64,000 nt of DNA, from positions 1 to 64,000 of the forward strand of contig JTDE01014690.1 in assembly GCA_014338405.1 (NCBI GenBank), read 5' to 3'. The notes under the pieces are model-generated. The model made no database searches and was not told the DNA's origin. It saw only the letters and a program-made list of their open reading frames with translations. Each line of letters starts with the position of its first letter. Position 1 is the first letter of the stretch. The position numbers were made by a program, and so were the translations under genes. The DNA comes from Paragonimus skrjabini miyazakii. Taxonomy: Eukaryota; Platyhelminthes; Trematoda; Plagiorchiida; Troglotrematidae. Below, piece by piece: positions 40,601-48,184 of this stretch.

Positions 40601-43600
40601 AGCATGTAACCTTCACATGAAACATGTATGACATGCAGTGTACAAAACAGCTACAGATGGAACGGATGGGATTGAGTCAACTGAGTTCACACCATGAAGC
40701 CCAAATGCAGACAGGGCTGAATCCATCAGTCTGCGTCTGTGTGCGTTCAGAGCCTGTGGTTATCAAGGGCTTCAGAACCAGGACGTTATCTAAAACATTC
40801 GCGTTGGAATATCGATATCGGAACCCAGCTTTGAACAAACCCAGGCGAAAGATCGCAACCTGGACTGCGTCCGAAAATTTAATCGCGTCGCGAATTAAAG
40901 CGCACGGTTCGGAAGATAACCATAGATATCCCAAGTCGTGATGAAGTGGGTGTGTGGCGCTGCGACGAAGACGGTCGCGAATGTGCTGACCGCCTCGGGT
41001 CGGTAGATCATCCACGTAGTCACACCGAACCGTCAACGAACATATGGCGAGTGCAATAAGTGTAAGAAGGTTACCTCATTCGTATCAACCAATAACCTCT
41101 ATCGTATGGTAAACTGGCCACTTTACCTTTCTAAAACTTGGTATGGTGGCTTTCTGCCTTTTCTTTACTTTAGATTTGTTGGTGCACTGAATGGCTAAGG
41201 TTTTGCTTGATTCTCAAACAAAATTTAAAGCACCGTTCTTCCAAAACTTCTGTGGAAAGCATCAATATACACCTTCATACCTAAGGTCCTGTTCCGTTAT
41301 ATTTCCAATCTCTTACTTCCTAGCTTAGGCCCTACCTTTGAGGCATCCCTATTTTTGATTCCGATAGCTAAGTTTCAATCCTACATTAGCCTGTCATCTG
41401 ACTAACCAACACTAGCCGGTTGGACTACAAAGGTCTCCACCCACATGACTCCAGGTCATATTCCTATGGGTTTGCAGTGGTTGAGAAGTGTTTAAGGGGA
41501 AAAGTGGGATAGAACAAGCCACTTACGTAGACGTTTGTGTAAAGGCGCCATTTATTTTTGGACACTGAAGTCAATGGGGTGGGGGACGTCATCAATCGTG
41601 AGTGTAGGCTATTCGAGATTGAGTAGGTGACAGGACTACGGTAAGCCATTCTCACATGGCTGCATTCTGAACTGTCAGACAGATCATGCCACACTACTGA
41701 CCGTTCTGAAGATTATGGGGGGTTCACCGTTTGTGATGCATTGGCGATAAACAGAGCATCTATGGACAGACGTTCTTCGTGGTTACGGACACCACTGTTA
41801 TCACAGTCAGCTGGCCAAAGGCAACTTGATGTTGGTTGGGGATAGTGTATACAGCAATCGCTGAATCATGCTCTAACCTCTGAAATTGCGGAGTATCGCT
41901 GGGAGGCTTCTAACTGCACCCTACAAGTTCTTTGGTAGATAACTCAGCAGCGAGTGACCTCTCCGATGTAAGAGGCTTGCAAATCTTTTTAGCTAATTCG
42001 TTATGCACAATGTGACTGCTCCAGAACTGATAGTTCATCCATCAACTGGAATACTTTGATTTGGATTGTGCTAGTGGCCTTGAGAGCCATTTTGACGTTA
42101 TACCTACTGAGCAGTCGATTAAGATCTTTTGGTGTGCTCGTCCTGCATAGAACAACGGTAGCCGACGGCCAAGCCCCGGGCTCGTTAACCTTGACGCAGA
42201 CTACCTCCTGGGTTCGATGCAATAATTTGCCACCATAATCGCTGCCTTCAGTGTTAACCTAACGACTTTACAATCGCTCGGTAATTTGACCTCGGAACCA
42301 GTTAGCAACCAGGTCCCGTAAAGCATATTAGATGCAACCGCTTTCCTGGTGCACACAAGGTATTCTGAGCCAAAAGAAAGGCATTATTTGGAATAGATAT
42401 CCTTTCTGCACACTCCCGTGCCAAACTTGACAACAGCCCTTTTGCATATTCTAGAACCTAGTGAACTCAGTTCCCCGTCAAGCGATTCATGCCGCGAATT
42501 TAACGCAAAGGAGGACGTTTATGCGCTTTATAAATTTGTCAATGGCTTCCGTGCAGGTCAGTGACAACCTATCATCCACTTACCACCACAAAATTTGGAG
42601 TGGACGAAGAAATCCAGACAGTAAGTTGTCCTCTATTTTGAATGAACAGGTCAACAATAGATGGGCAAACATACTAAGTTTCCGCATGTTTGGTGGTAAA
42701 GCATCCCATCGAAGGTAAGGGTGGACGGTGACCAAAGTTTCGCGGCTCCTACAATCTCACCAACAAATACACTAGTTATTTCAGTTAAAATAGCATTCGC
42801 CCCAAAACAATAGGAGGTTTTCGTACTAGGATCTTGGTGGAAAGCGAAATGCCATCAACGTCGACCAGACGTTTATCTCAGCCTAAGCAGAGTTCTTTAA
42901 GCCTGGTAGCCAATACGATAGAGTTCCGGACAAAATACTCTGTGCATTTATCAAGAGATATAAGGATGTAAAACAAAAATCTGGCTGGAAAACAGGCTAA
43001 GGTTCCTGTAAAGTCAATTATTGACTGCAAGGGTACCCTGGGTTTATGTATTTTACACTAATCACAAAATCGTTTTTGGGTACATGGCCCACACTAACTT
43101 TCAGCCTTTGCAACAGATGATGTTGGCGTTCATCATTTGTTCGCAATAATTATGACGTACAGGTCATCTGAAATGTGGTCTTCCGGCCTGCAATCGTAAT
43201 CCGCCTTGCCCAGCATGATCACTGTTTGCTGATAGGTCGGCACCGGCAAACAATATTTGATTAGTATTAACGGAAACAGATTCATCATCATCATAGACAG
43301 CAATACATCAGTGGTTCACACTGATACTTGACTGCCGCAACAGGTTAAGGAATGTCAACCGGACAACCCACAGGAACAAAGTAAACAGATTAAATAAGAT
43401 AAGAAAAACCGAAAAAGATCGCAGGGACTATGAGAGCCCCAGAAGGAGCGCACAACTCCGGCATGAACTAATGCCAATCAGGTAGATGTACTTTTAAACA
43501 AACGTCTTTTGCTCCCTCCGGATTCTTAATACAACATGACGATTAAGGCAAGAACTAAGGTGGAGAATAATCAGACGCCTATGCAGAGACCAACAGGAAT

Positions 43601-46600
43601 GTTTGGCCGAATAAGCTAGAGACGAAACGTGTCCTTTAATTCACGATTGATGTGATCAAGTATTTACTAGTAGTGAGAAAAATTAAGGAAAATGATTTAC
43701 ATACCACCAACCAGTTTTGCCAGTTTGATATCATTTGAAAGAACGGTTAAGCTGACTTTAGCCAAGGCATAATGACAATAAGACCCGAATGGTCAGTTGC
43801 GGTCTTTAAGTCGGTCCTGCGTCGGAAAGTGAAGTGATCCTAGGGCGTAAACTGCTGGAGCCGAAAGCCACAGGCCGTGATCACCGCTGACCTTCTGTTA
43901 GAAGTGGGAGTAAAGCTGATATCATATTTTGATAAAATACATAAACACTTCGTGACTGGTGCACATCAGAGGCTATCGTTTACAGAAAAGCTATTCGAAT
44001 TCTATGTGAAACCACAGAGGCAAAAGTCCCGTGTTTGTGACACCCAAGTTATACACAATTCATCCATCAAGCCCAGGCGAGAACAGATTCGCAAACAACA
44101 AGCAGACTTCTGAACCAGACGTGAGTACGGATCCGCGCAATGCGACAAAGGTAGAACACTAACATACACGGATGGTCAGTGGTCAAGCAAGAACTAGAGA
44201 CTGTCTACTATGCAGTTGCGAGTAACGCACTACGGAACTGTTTCCTGCAAATATAGCCCCCCAAAAAGTATATAACGCTGCTTAAATGGCTATAAGTTCA
44301 CTTCGAAAGTACAGTGAAAAGGTACCACAAAAAAATTCGCGATTTTGAACGTTGTAAGACCTCCAAACTTTCGTCCAACTGTCATGTAGACGACAACCTA
44401 AATGATTTGTCTGAGGGATTCCAATGGTAAGATGACAGACATGAAGTAAGCGGACGACAAAGAGCCAGGTGCTAAGTAGACGTAGAGAACCCAGTACCCT
44501 CACTCGCATTCACAACTGTGACACTACAATAACTGCTGTTATAATTACAGCGATGGAGGTATAAACGTTGGAAAAGCTGGTCGGTGGCATACCAACGGAT
44601 CCGGACAACATTTGGACAGATATCCTCAGGACATCAGCGACTTTACGTGATGCAATTGAAGTGTACCATTGAAAACTGACAATTGTCTCGATAGACAAAG
44701 AGAGAAGCAGAGATGCGGTTAATTACAGATTCGTTAGCTTCATCTCGGTGGTACTGAAGGTAATGGGGAAGATAACAATGGATAGGATAACAGTCTACGT
44801 CACAGAGAACAAACATTCCTTGCTAAACAACATGGTCTTAGTGTATAGAAACCCTGGTCTGCAAATCTCTTGTACTTCCTAGACTAAGTTACCCATAAAT
44901 TTTAGATGGTCTAACGGTTCTTTACCTAGACTTCGGAAAAACTCAGATACGGCCAGTCGCCGTTCACTCTTAAAGAAAAGAAGATTCGTAAAATAAGAAC
45001 GAAACGGCTGCCGTAGGTAAAAAAACTCACAACCGAGACAATGTTTTGATGTAGCAACAGTGACTTAGCGAGGGTTTCTAATACAGTCCTTCCAGGGTCA
45101 GCCATCGGCTTCAAGTACTATACTGTTCATTAATGACCTATCAGAAATCCCTAGTTTCCAACTTATAATGGCTGCAGACGATGCGAAAATGCTTTCAGAT
45201 TCGAATATGGCTGCAACTCAGAACAACCTGGGCAACTGAATCTAGTGGACTGGAAACAACCATTCAACAAGGAAAAGTGTGAGCGATTAGTCTTTAAAGG
45301 AGTGCCCAGCGTTTTCTGTTTTCCGGAACGCATAATTTCGATAGTTGAACATGAAATACGAATGACAGTTGTAAATCGAGTCAAAGTAATATCAAAATGG
45401 CTGACGATTCACAAAAAGCGAACCATAAATAAACTACAGAGGGTAGATGCTTCCAGGAGATAAGAGATATTACAACTACTACACAAAGCAAAAGTAATTT
45501 CACTTTTTTAATAACACGCAGTCCAAGTTTAGAATCCACAGTCGGTGAAATATAAGAAAAGTTTGGAAAGGGTTTGGACGGATTTCACTCGTTTCTTCTC
45601 TGGTAGTAGACAGATGTCTTAGAAACGCCAACCAAGTGCAACGAACCTTTTCTCACCCGAGAGAAGACAACACACTTAACTGAAACCTTCGGACTACGAA
45701 GGTTCTGAGATAAGATCACAAATTACTTAGACTTAGAACACTAGATCAGAAGAGGGGGCACCAGTCCAAACTGCAAAAACCTCGTTCAAATACAACGGCG
45801 AGGTCAACGCTTTTATACTTCTAACGATGTTGCATTCTTGGCAACTTCTTGGCAAGCAGCCCTCCATTGGGGTTGCCACTTTGCAAACCTGGTATATGGA
45901 CCACTTTTCAATAAGTGAACACTAACGAACTGACACTTATGTAATTTGTCTTCAATTCTGTTGCTTAGTATTGGTCTTTTTACACGTGCATTCCTTCCTT
46001 CCACCCTACTCTCCTCTCTTCATATAACGTTTGATAATTGAACGTGGAGAGGGCAGTCAACTGGGGGAACTTGTACATCATGCGGAAACTATGAACTTGT
46101 GTCCTGATATTGAACAGAAGCATGGTCATTACGCTTGTCTCATACTGACTATCCCAAACTGCTCCACCCAGATCTTCCCACTGACATTTGCAAGAATCTG
46201 GATAATATTAACGACAACAACCGACGAGTCCTGGCAAGTTTAATCGAACTCCTTTGAACCCTAGTGTTTACTGTTAAGCCGAACATAAACGCCTGCAACA
46301 TGTCAAAACGTTAAATGAGATATGCTGTTTCTTTCTCAGTCCTATCGTGCACTCCTAGACAACGTCGCTTTGAGAAAGGAAGGTAAAAACACTCAACAGA
46401 ATGTAACGTGTGTCTAAAGATCTGTTTTTGGCCACCCGCTCGAAACTTACTAACAGTATGCAGTGTCAGCTGTCAAGTAGAAATAACACCAGCAACTGAC
46501 AGTTACAAGTTATCGGATCAGATCATTGTACTCGTCGATGCACGACTGCCTTTTAAACAAGATACATCCCATATGATGGAGCGGAAACAACGCGCTCAGA

Positions 46601-47815
46601 AATAGGACGCAAATCCAACACCATGCAAAAAGTAAACCGTTAGGAGAAAAACACCAACTAAAAGGAATGACACTCAAGGAAATGGTTGATATATACAAGC
46701 AACGGTCACCACTCACGTTAATTAGCAGGTAGCATGGGGGAGAGGGTTCATATATGGTTATGTGGTAACTATAATGAATGATATTTTTGACAGGTGTGTA
46801 GCGACCTGGAGATGTAACTGGCCTACCTGCGGTATTGTGTAAATTAGTTCCAAAACTCAGTTTCATATGATACCTAGGTTATTAAGAAACTTCGCTTGAT
46901 GTATGTTGTCCGAGTATTCGTCTGCATACCATGTGACGGTGCGGTGCGAACTCGAACTACACATACTTCCGGTTTACTAGCTCATCGACGGCCGGTCTTT
47001 AGCCTCCCTAGCTAATTTGCGCATCGGTGCCGCCTCTGGCGCTACAAGAGACATCCTGTATATTTCGTCGAATAAACATTCCGCCTCTACTTTCAGTGGC
47101 TTTCTTACATTTCGCGTCTGATAAAGTCGTATCTGAAAAAACGATCTGATGCGCGGTGCACACTACATTTCTGAAGCTGTTAATTTGTAATTTCCTAGCC
47201 GGAATTAAAATCACGACTCGCTTCGTACCTCGCTGGCTTGGCATGCTTTTTCCGTATCCTATTTTTTGTTGTTGGCAATAATACATGGAGCCAACGCACC
47301 GACTCCTTGTTTTCACTGTCACGGGTGCTTCGATTGTGAGAAACAGACAGGGCATAATTTTGTTCAACAGTTCCAGTAGAACTCAGAAGCAGCATCAAAC
47401 AATCGTCCTAAGGCAAACAGAACCATTTAAAAGCAGGACAAATCACTCAGAACTTTAACAAGATAAACAATTTACCAATGTACACGATACTTACTTCACT
47501 CGGAGGAGATTTGGGGGGTTCCAAAATAACCTTCGCATAGGACCAAGCAAATATTGCAAGAAAAATGTGATAGAAAACCAGGAAAACAACTAAAAGTGTA
47601 ACGAGACCTCAGTAATGACATACTTCGCAAAGTAAGTGACTGTACTAGAACTGAAAGAGGTTATAGCCAATTAGAATGACCACGTTACCTATGCAGAGTG
47701 AATAAACAAAGGCATAGTAAGACCACGCAATAATAAGCGCGAGAAAAATAACGGGCAACCAATTAACAAAGCTTATGCAACATCTGGAACATGCATTCCT
47801 GCCCTTCGAGCGCAT
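14043..47815 (-). CDS. ZDHHC: DHHC palmitoyltransferase (ZDHHC2/15/20-like), 8 coding exons
   Basis: Joined exons 47815-47689, 47607-47495, 36428-36229, 33352-33320, 26394-26274, 17687-17558, 16654-16525 and 14145-14043 give 957 nt, or 318 residues plus TAA. The enzyme family transfers palmitate from acyl-CoA through a DHHC cysteine to protein cysteines at Golgi, endosome or plasma membranes. Visible features are four hydrophobic segments (about 19-42, 46-72, 169-193 and 207-235), and a cysteine-rich domain from C128 with CQTC, HHCSACGKC and DHHCPW (catalytic Cys156), then NCVGFHNHKYF. After TM4 come TTLE (239-242), a PaCCT-like NLQEVFG and GDG (287-289). All phases agree across seven GT-AG introns. 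The start is the first ATG after an in-frame TGA. Length and order fit ZDHHC2/15/20, though the C-terminal tail is short. Which paralogue it is cannot be decided here. Confidence 0.93.
14146..16524 (-). other. DHHC gene intron 7 (2.4 kb)
   Basis: The intron runs from GTAAGT to TTTTATCTTTTACAG. It holds an 80-bp repeat at 14781-14860 that is shared with 22047-22126. Frames at 14415-14678 and 15565-16018 have no recognised motif. Confidence 0.75.
14781..14860 (+). repeat. 80-bp interspersed repeat, copy 1
   Basis: It starts TATGTACAGAACCAGTTT, has GTGAAC in the middle, and ends GAATCAAGAGGTTAACAACT. It is matched by 22047-22126 with scattered differences. It is probably part of a short mobile repeat whose full extent I could not define. 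Confidence 0.6.
16525..16654 (-). CDS. ZDHHC: DHHC gene exon 7: PaCCT-like region
   Basis: This 130-nt exon completes the glutamate and encodes TFSTPKFRDGSSDPRAFDIG followed by RKANLQEVFG and LAILPVKT, ending in phase 2 before GTAAGT. N-x3-VFG is the conserved palmitoyltransferase C-terminal (PaCCT) signature, in which the asparagine side of the motif is usually required for activity. The F-P-F pattern after TTLE also fits. Confidence 0.93.
16655..17557 (-). other. DHHC gene intron 6 (903 nt)
   Basis: The intron is bounded by GTGAGT and TTGGTTATAAAG. A minus frame at 16862-17068 lies inside and shows no domain. No repeat was recognised. Confidence 0.8.
17558..17687 (-). CDS. ZDHHC: DHHC gene exon 6: TM4 and TTLE motif
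   Basis: This 130-nt exon starts in phase 0 with VVDLSVDRFQVLFLF. It includes TM4 and the conserved GYHCYLVGRNQTTL, whose TTxE motif is completed by the split glutamate codon (phase 1, donor GTGAGT). The segment aligns closely with the F-HVLFLF...YHCWLV-N-TTLE block of ZDHHC15/20. Confidence 0.95.
20480..21205 (+). mobile_element. RTE-type LINE relic, second subfamily
   Basis: Broken frames give the C-terminal half of an RTE ORF: SSPGTKLNNMSHTDNSVL (motif C region, ADD changed to TDN), YGMRLTPLK, FAYLGSNIL, LSLKGKI and RPVLLCRSETQSVRIERINR, then SIDETKQTHSIRWL. Substitutions and stops are numerous, so the copy is old. It differs from the RTE at 9-12 kb enough to be another subfamily. Confidence 0.75.
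21617..22159. mobile_element. 543-bp insertion inside an RTE copy
   Basis: The sequence replaces the short junction expected between GISL.K and GRVYKATVRAV of the RTE ORF. GACTCT flanks it on both sides (21611-21616 and 22160-22165), which is consistent with a 6-bp target-site duplication. It contains a perfect 20-bp palindrome at 21635-21654 and the 80-bp repeat at 22047-22126. No coding frame was recognised. It is probably a SINE-like or other non-autonomous element. Confidence 0.5.
22047..22126 (+). repeat. 80-bp interspersed repeat, copy 2
   Basis: Same repeat as at 14781-14860. It starts TATGTACAGAACCAGTTTT and ends GAATCAAGAGGTTTACAGCT, and lies near one end of the 543-bp insertion. 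Confidence 0.6.
22610..23095 (-). mobile_element. Penelope-like element, RT fragment
   Basis: Reading the minus strand gives RIYVDDVLLITNDHSQQQIY (RT motif C with both aspartates), LHPNVRYTLENEINGGLPYL-DI, then IQRVIYRKNT, FNSFAP and MYTLFDRLCTSD. HPN..(F/Y)T.E.E...LP(F/Y)LD and YRK.T are hallmarks of Penelope-like reverse transcriptases. Stops and a frameshift break it, and no GIY-YIG part is visible. Confidence 0.8.
23096..23462 (+). mobile_element. RTE-type LINE 3' end, second subfamily
   Basis: It encodes the end of an RTE ORF: SWVKPRGGQATTRSQNMKTL, then LPGWGPRN and RWLETLSEMAICRSQWRACI with a stop. A short 3' UTR follows, ending in a clean GAT repeat at 23442-23458. GGQ..T...MK, LPGWGPR and QWR are the conserved C-terminal words of fluke-type RTE elements. 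It is strongly 5'-truncated. Confidence 0.85.
26274..26394 (-). CDS. ZDHHC: DHHC gene exon 5: end of CRD and TM3
   Basis: The exon is 121 nt. It supplies the last base of the tryptophan, then TNNCVGFHNHKYF and TM3 (FIIFLGWGTVYCLYIVCTSA), ending in phase 0 at QFWT before GTAAGT. The NC-G-N-F spacing after DHHC is conserved. The usual CPWVNNC is CPWTNNC here. Longer frames on both strands over this segment (26262-26647) are shadows. Confidence 0.93.
27374..28800 (-). mobile_element. Penelope-like element with RT and GIY-YIG endonuclease
   Basis: RT blocks in order on the minus strand are LFTNVP (about 28575), CTENVPFEFIGVNYRQIDGV with AMGSLLGPMLADVFLG, YVDDILVFVDE (28299-28310 for YVDD), NSLHPNLSLSYEVVVNNCLP with FLDILI, FYRKPTWSGQY and KTLFHRVRLICT. 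A linker is followed by a GIY-YIG domain: IYQFNCSCTDVYIGRTDRRL, EHIPKGL, LAKHVLATGH and SEAMLIKQHRPVFCAQ, with the stop at 27374. Three or four single-base frameshifts break the ORF. PLEs prime reverse transcription with this endonuclease, and the fusion order RT then GIY-YIG is family-specific. It sits in intron 4 in the host gene's sense orientation. Confidence 0.9.
31611..31645. repeat. TA microsatellite
   Basis: An uninterrupted AT dinucleotide run of 35 bp lies inside intron 4 of the DHHC gene. It produces the artificial YIYIYI peptide seen on translation. Confidence 0.98.
33320..33352 (-). CDS. ZDHHC: DHHC gene exon 4: 33-nt catalytic micro-exon
   Basis: The exon is exactly 33 nt between TTTTCTTCAG and GTAAGT. 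It completes the lysine of exon 3, encodes CVLQLDHHCP, and contributes two bases of the tryptophan (phase 2 to phase 2). It carries the DHHC tetrapeptide with the acyl-accepting cysteine. Because its length is divisible by three, skipping it keeps the frame but removes the active site. Most family members have CVLKMDHHC, so the Q-L pair is a mild variant. Confidence 0.93.
33353..36228 (-). other. DHHC gene intron 3 (2.9 kb)
   Basis: The intron runs from GTGAGT to a strong TTTTTTTTCTTCAG acceptor. It contains a plus-strand RTE 3' fragment at about 34440-34980. The remainder shows nothing recognisable. Confidence 0.8.
34440..34980 (+). mobile_element. RTE-type LINE 3' end, second subfamily
   Basis: Frames with small shifts read RPITEIVKM, RWLIHAFRIPTGSLPDRAMF, AADSWKKPQGGQAMMWSRVM and SKVCRCRL. 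The nucleotide word GGTTGGAGACGCT then matches the copy at 23245-23257. The segment ends with a GATGATAA tail near 34970. It is a 5'-truncated, diverged copy in intron 3, antisense to the host gene. Confidence 0.8.
36229..36428 (-). CDS. ZDHHC: DHHC gene exon 3: first half of the cysteine-rich domain
   Basis: This 200-nt exon starts in phase 0 with FFLTNEDWESL and ends in phase 2 inside the lysine of SACGK. It encodes the cytosolic linker and the zinc-binding start of the DHHC domain: CQTC, the invariant IKPDRAHHC and SAC. The donor is GTGAGT. IKPDRAHHC is strongly diagnostic for this family. Confidence 0.95.
41450..42240 (-). mobile_element. Penelope-like element relic, RT-to-GIY-YIG junction
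   Basis: The minus strand encodes LNRLLSRYNVKMALKATSTI followed by a decayed region that contains ASYIGEVTRC, then FGQLTVIT. This fits the linker (SE..R.L..Y.IK...KP..TI) and YIGET.R core of PLE endonucleases. Stops are frequent and the catalytic glutamate region is not identifiable. It represents a different lineage from the PLE at 27-28.8 kb. Confidence 0.6.
43275..43400 (-). repeat. RTE 3' tail, antisense
   Basis: Read on the minus strand, this has GTATCAGTGTGAACCACTGA, TGTATTGCTGTC and a GAT repeat. It matches the 3' terminus at 12550-12593 almost exactly. Sequence further upstream on the minus strand (to about 43560) may belong to the same 3' UTR. Confidence 0.75.
44560..45830 (+). mobile_element. 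CR1/jockey-type LINE reverse transcriptase relic
   Basis: The core reads NYRFVSFISVVLKVMGKI (usual NYRPVSLTSVVSKVMEKI), DRITVYVTENKHSLLN, FINDLSEIPSFQLIMAADDA with KML (motif C), and LVFKG. A degenerate C-terminal segment with RTFSHPRED extends to about 45830. Both aspartates of the catalytic pair survive, but stops and frameshifts are common and motif A is unrecognisable. It is a plus-strand copy, antisense to the host gene, in intron 2. Confidence 0.75.
47495..47607 (-). CDS. ZDHHC: DHHC gene exon 2: TM2
   Basis: The exon encodes TM2 (VFLVFYHIFLAIFAWSYAKV) and the following proline-rich loop ILEPPKSPPSE, ending in phase 0 before GTAAGT. Two acceptors keep the frame. CATTACTGAG at 47608 gives 113 nt and a loop length closer to the family. 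TTACACTTTTAG at 47590 gives 95 nt, has the better pyrimidine tract, and removes six residues. I prefer the longer form on family length, with the alternative open. Confidence 0.82.
47689..47815 (-). CDS. ZDHHC: DHHC gene exon 1: N-terminus and TM1
   Basis: The exon encodes residues 1-42 plus one base (phase 1). It starts MRSKGRNACSRCC and continues into TM1 (WLPVIFLALIIAWSYYAFVY). The WSYYA motif at the end of TM1 is typical of ZDHHC2/15/20. The donor is GTAACG at 47688, weaker than the other donors. In the same frame upstream, TGA occurs before any other ATG, which fixes the start. An out-of-frame ATG at 47825 opens a 16-codon frame overlapping the start. Confidence 0.9.
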
Positions 47816-47883
47816 TTGAACATCACACCTACAAGGCCTTGAAAATCGAAAACGCGCTTTCAGCGACTCAGCGATTGATACAC
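47816..47883 (-). promoter_or_regulatory. 5' leader of the DHHC gene between LINE tail and ATG
   Basis: Only about 68 bp separate the ATG at 47815 from the presumed LINE 3' terminus. The leader has an in-frame TGA, a possible splice acceptor CCTTGTAG ending at 47829, and an upstream ATG at 47825 whose 16-codon frame overlaps the start. The acceptor could join a distant 5' exon or, if this is a flatworm, a spliced leader. No TATA box was identified. Confidence 0.4.
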
Positions 47884-48184
47884 GGGTTCAATGGGTTCAA
47901 TGGGTGACAGACGGAAGTAGAAAGCCACGGCTTTTGATGGTTCCGTTTTCTTCAGGCGAGGAATCTCTGTACCAGAGAAATAATTACACGACGTAGCTTT
48001 TCTTCGTTGTATCAAGGTCTACAACTGAGAATAATTAGATAAACAAACAAGCTAATAAATGCACACCTGCTGTTGTTAAACACGCCTTTCAGTAGCTAGA
48101 TGAACATACATAACCAGGCGCGAACCATTCAACAGACGACCATACATACGTGGCTGTGTACAGAAGAGTGTGCTGGGATTTGAA

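Larger units (their letters stand above)
36429..47494 (-). other. DHHC gene intron 2 (11.1 kb) with several relic elements
   Basis: The intron is bounded by GTAAGT after exon 2 and a pyrimidine-rich CCGCAG before exon 3. It holds a Penelope-like GIY-YIG relic (41.45-42.24 kb), an antisense RTE tail (43.3 kb) and a CR1-type RT relic (44.56-45.83 kb). The stretches 36.4-41.4 kb and 45.9-47.4 kb contain only short frames with no recognised motif. Those at 39994-41036 and 46990-47398 are the longest. Confidence 0.8.

Noticed and set aside
40995..41036. YVDD in the 119-codon minus frame, suggesting a reverse transcriptase
   Set aside because: The neighbouring residues (LPTRGGQHI) and absence of motifs A and B do not fit any RT. 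It is a chance tetrapeptide.
47640..47660. Acceptor CCTCTTTCAG as start of DHHC exon 2
   Set aside because: It would give a 38-nt intron, and the reading frame needed for TM2 has an in-frame TGA after it with the wrong phase.
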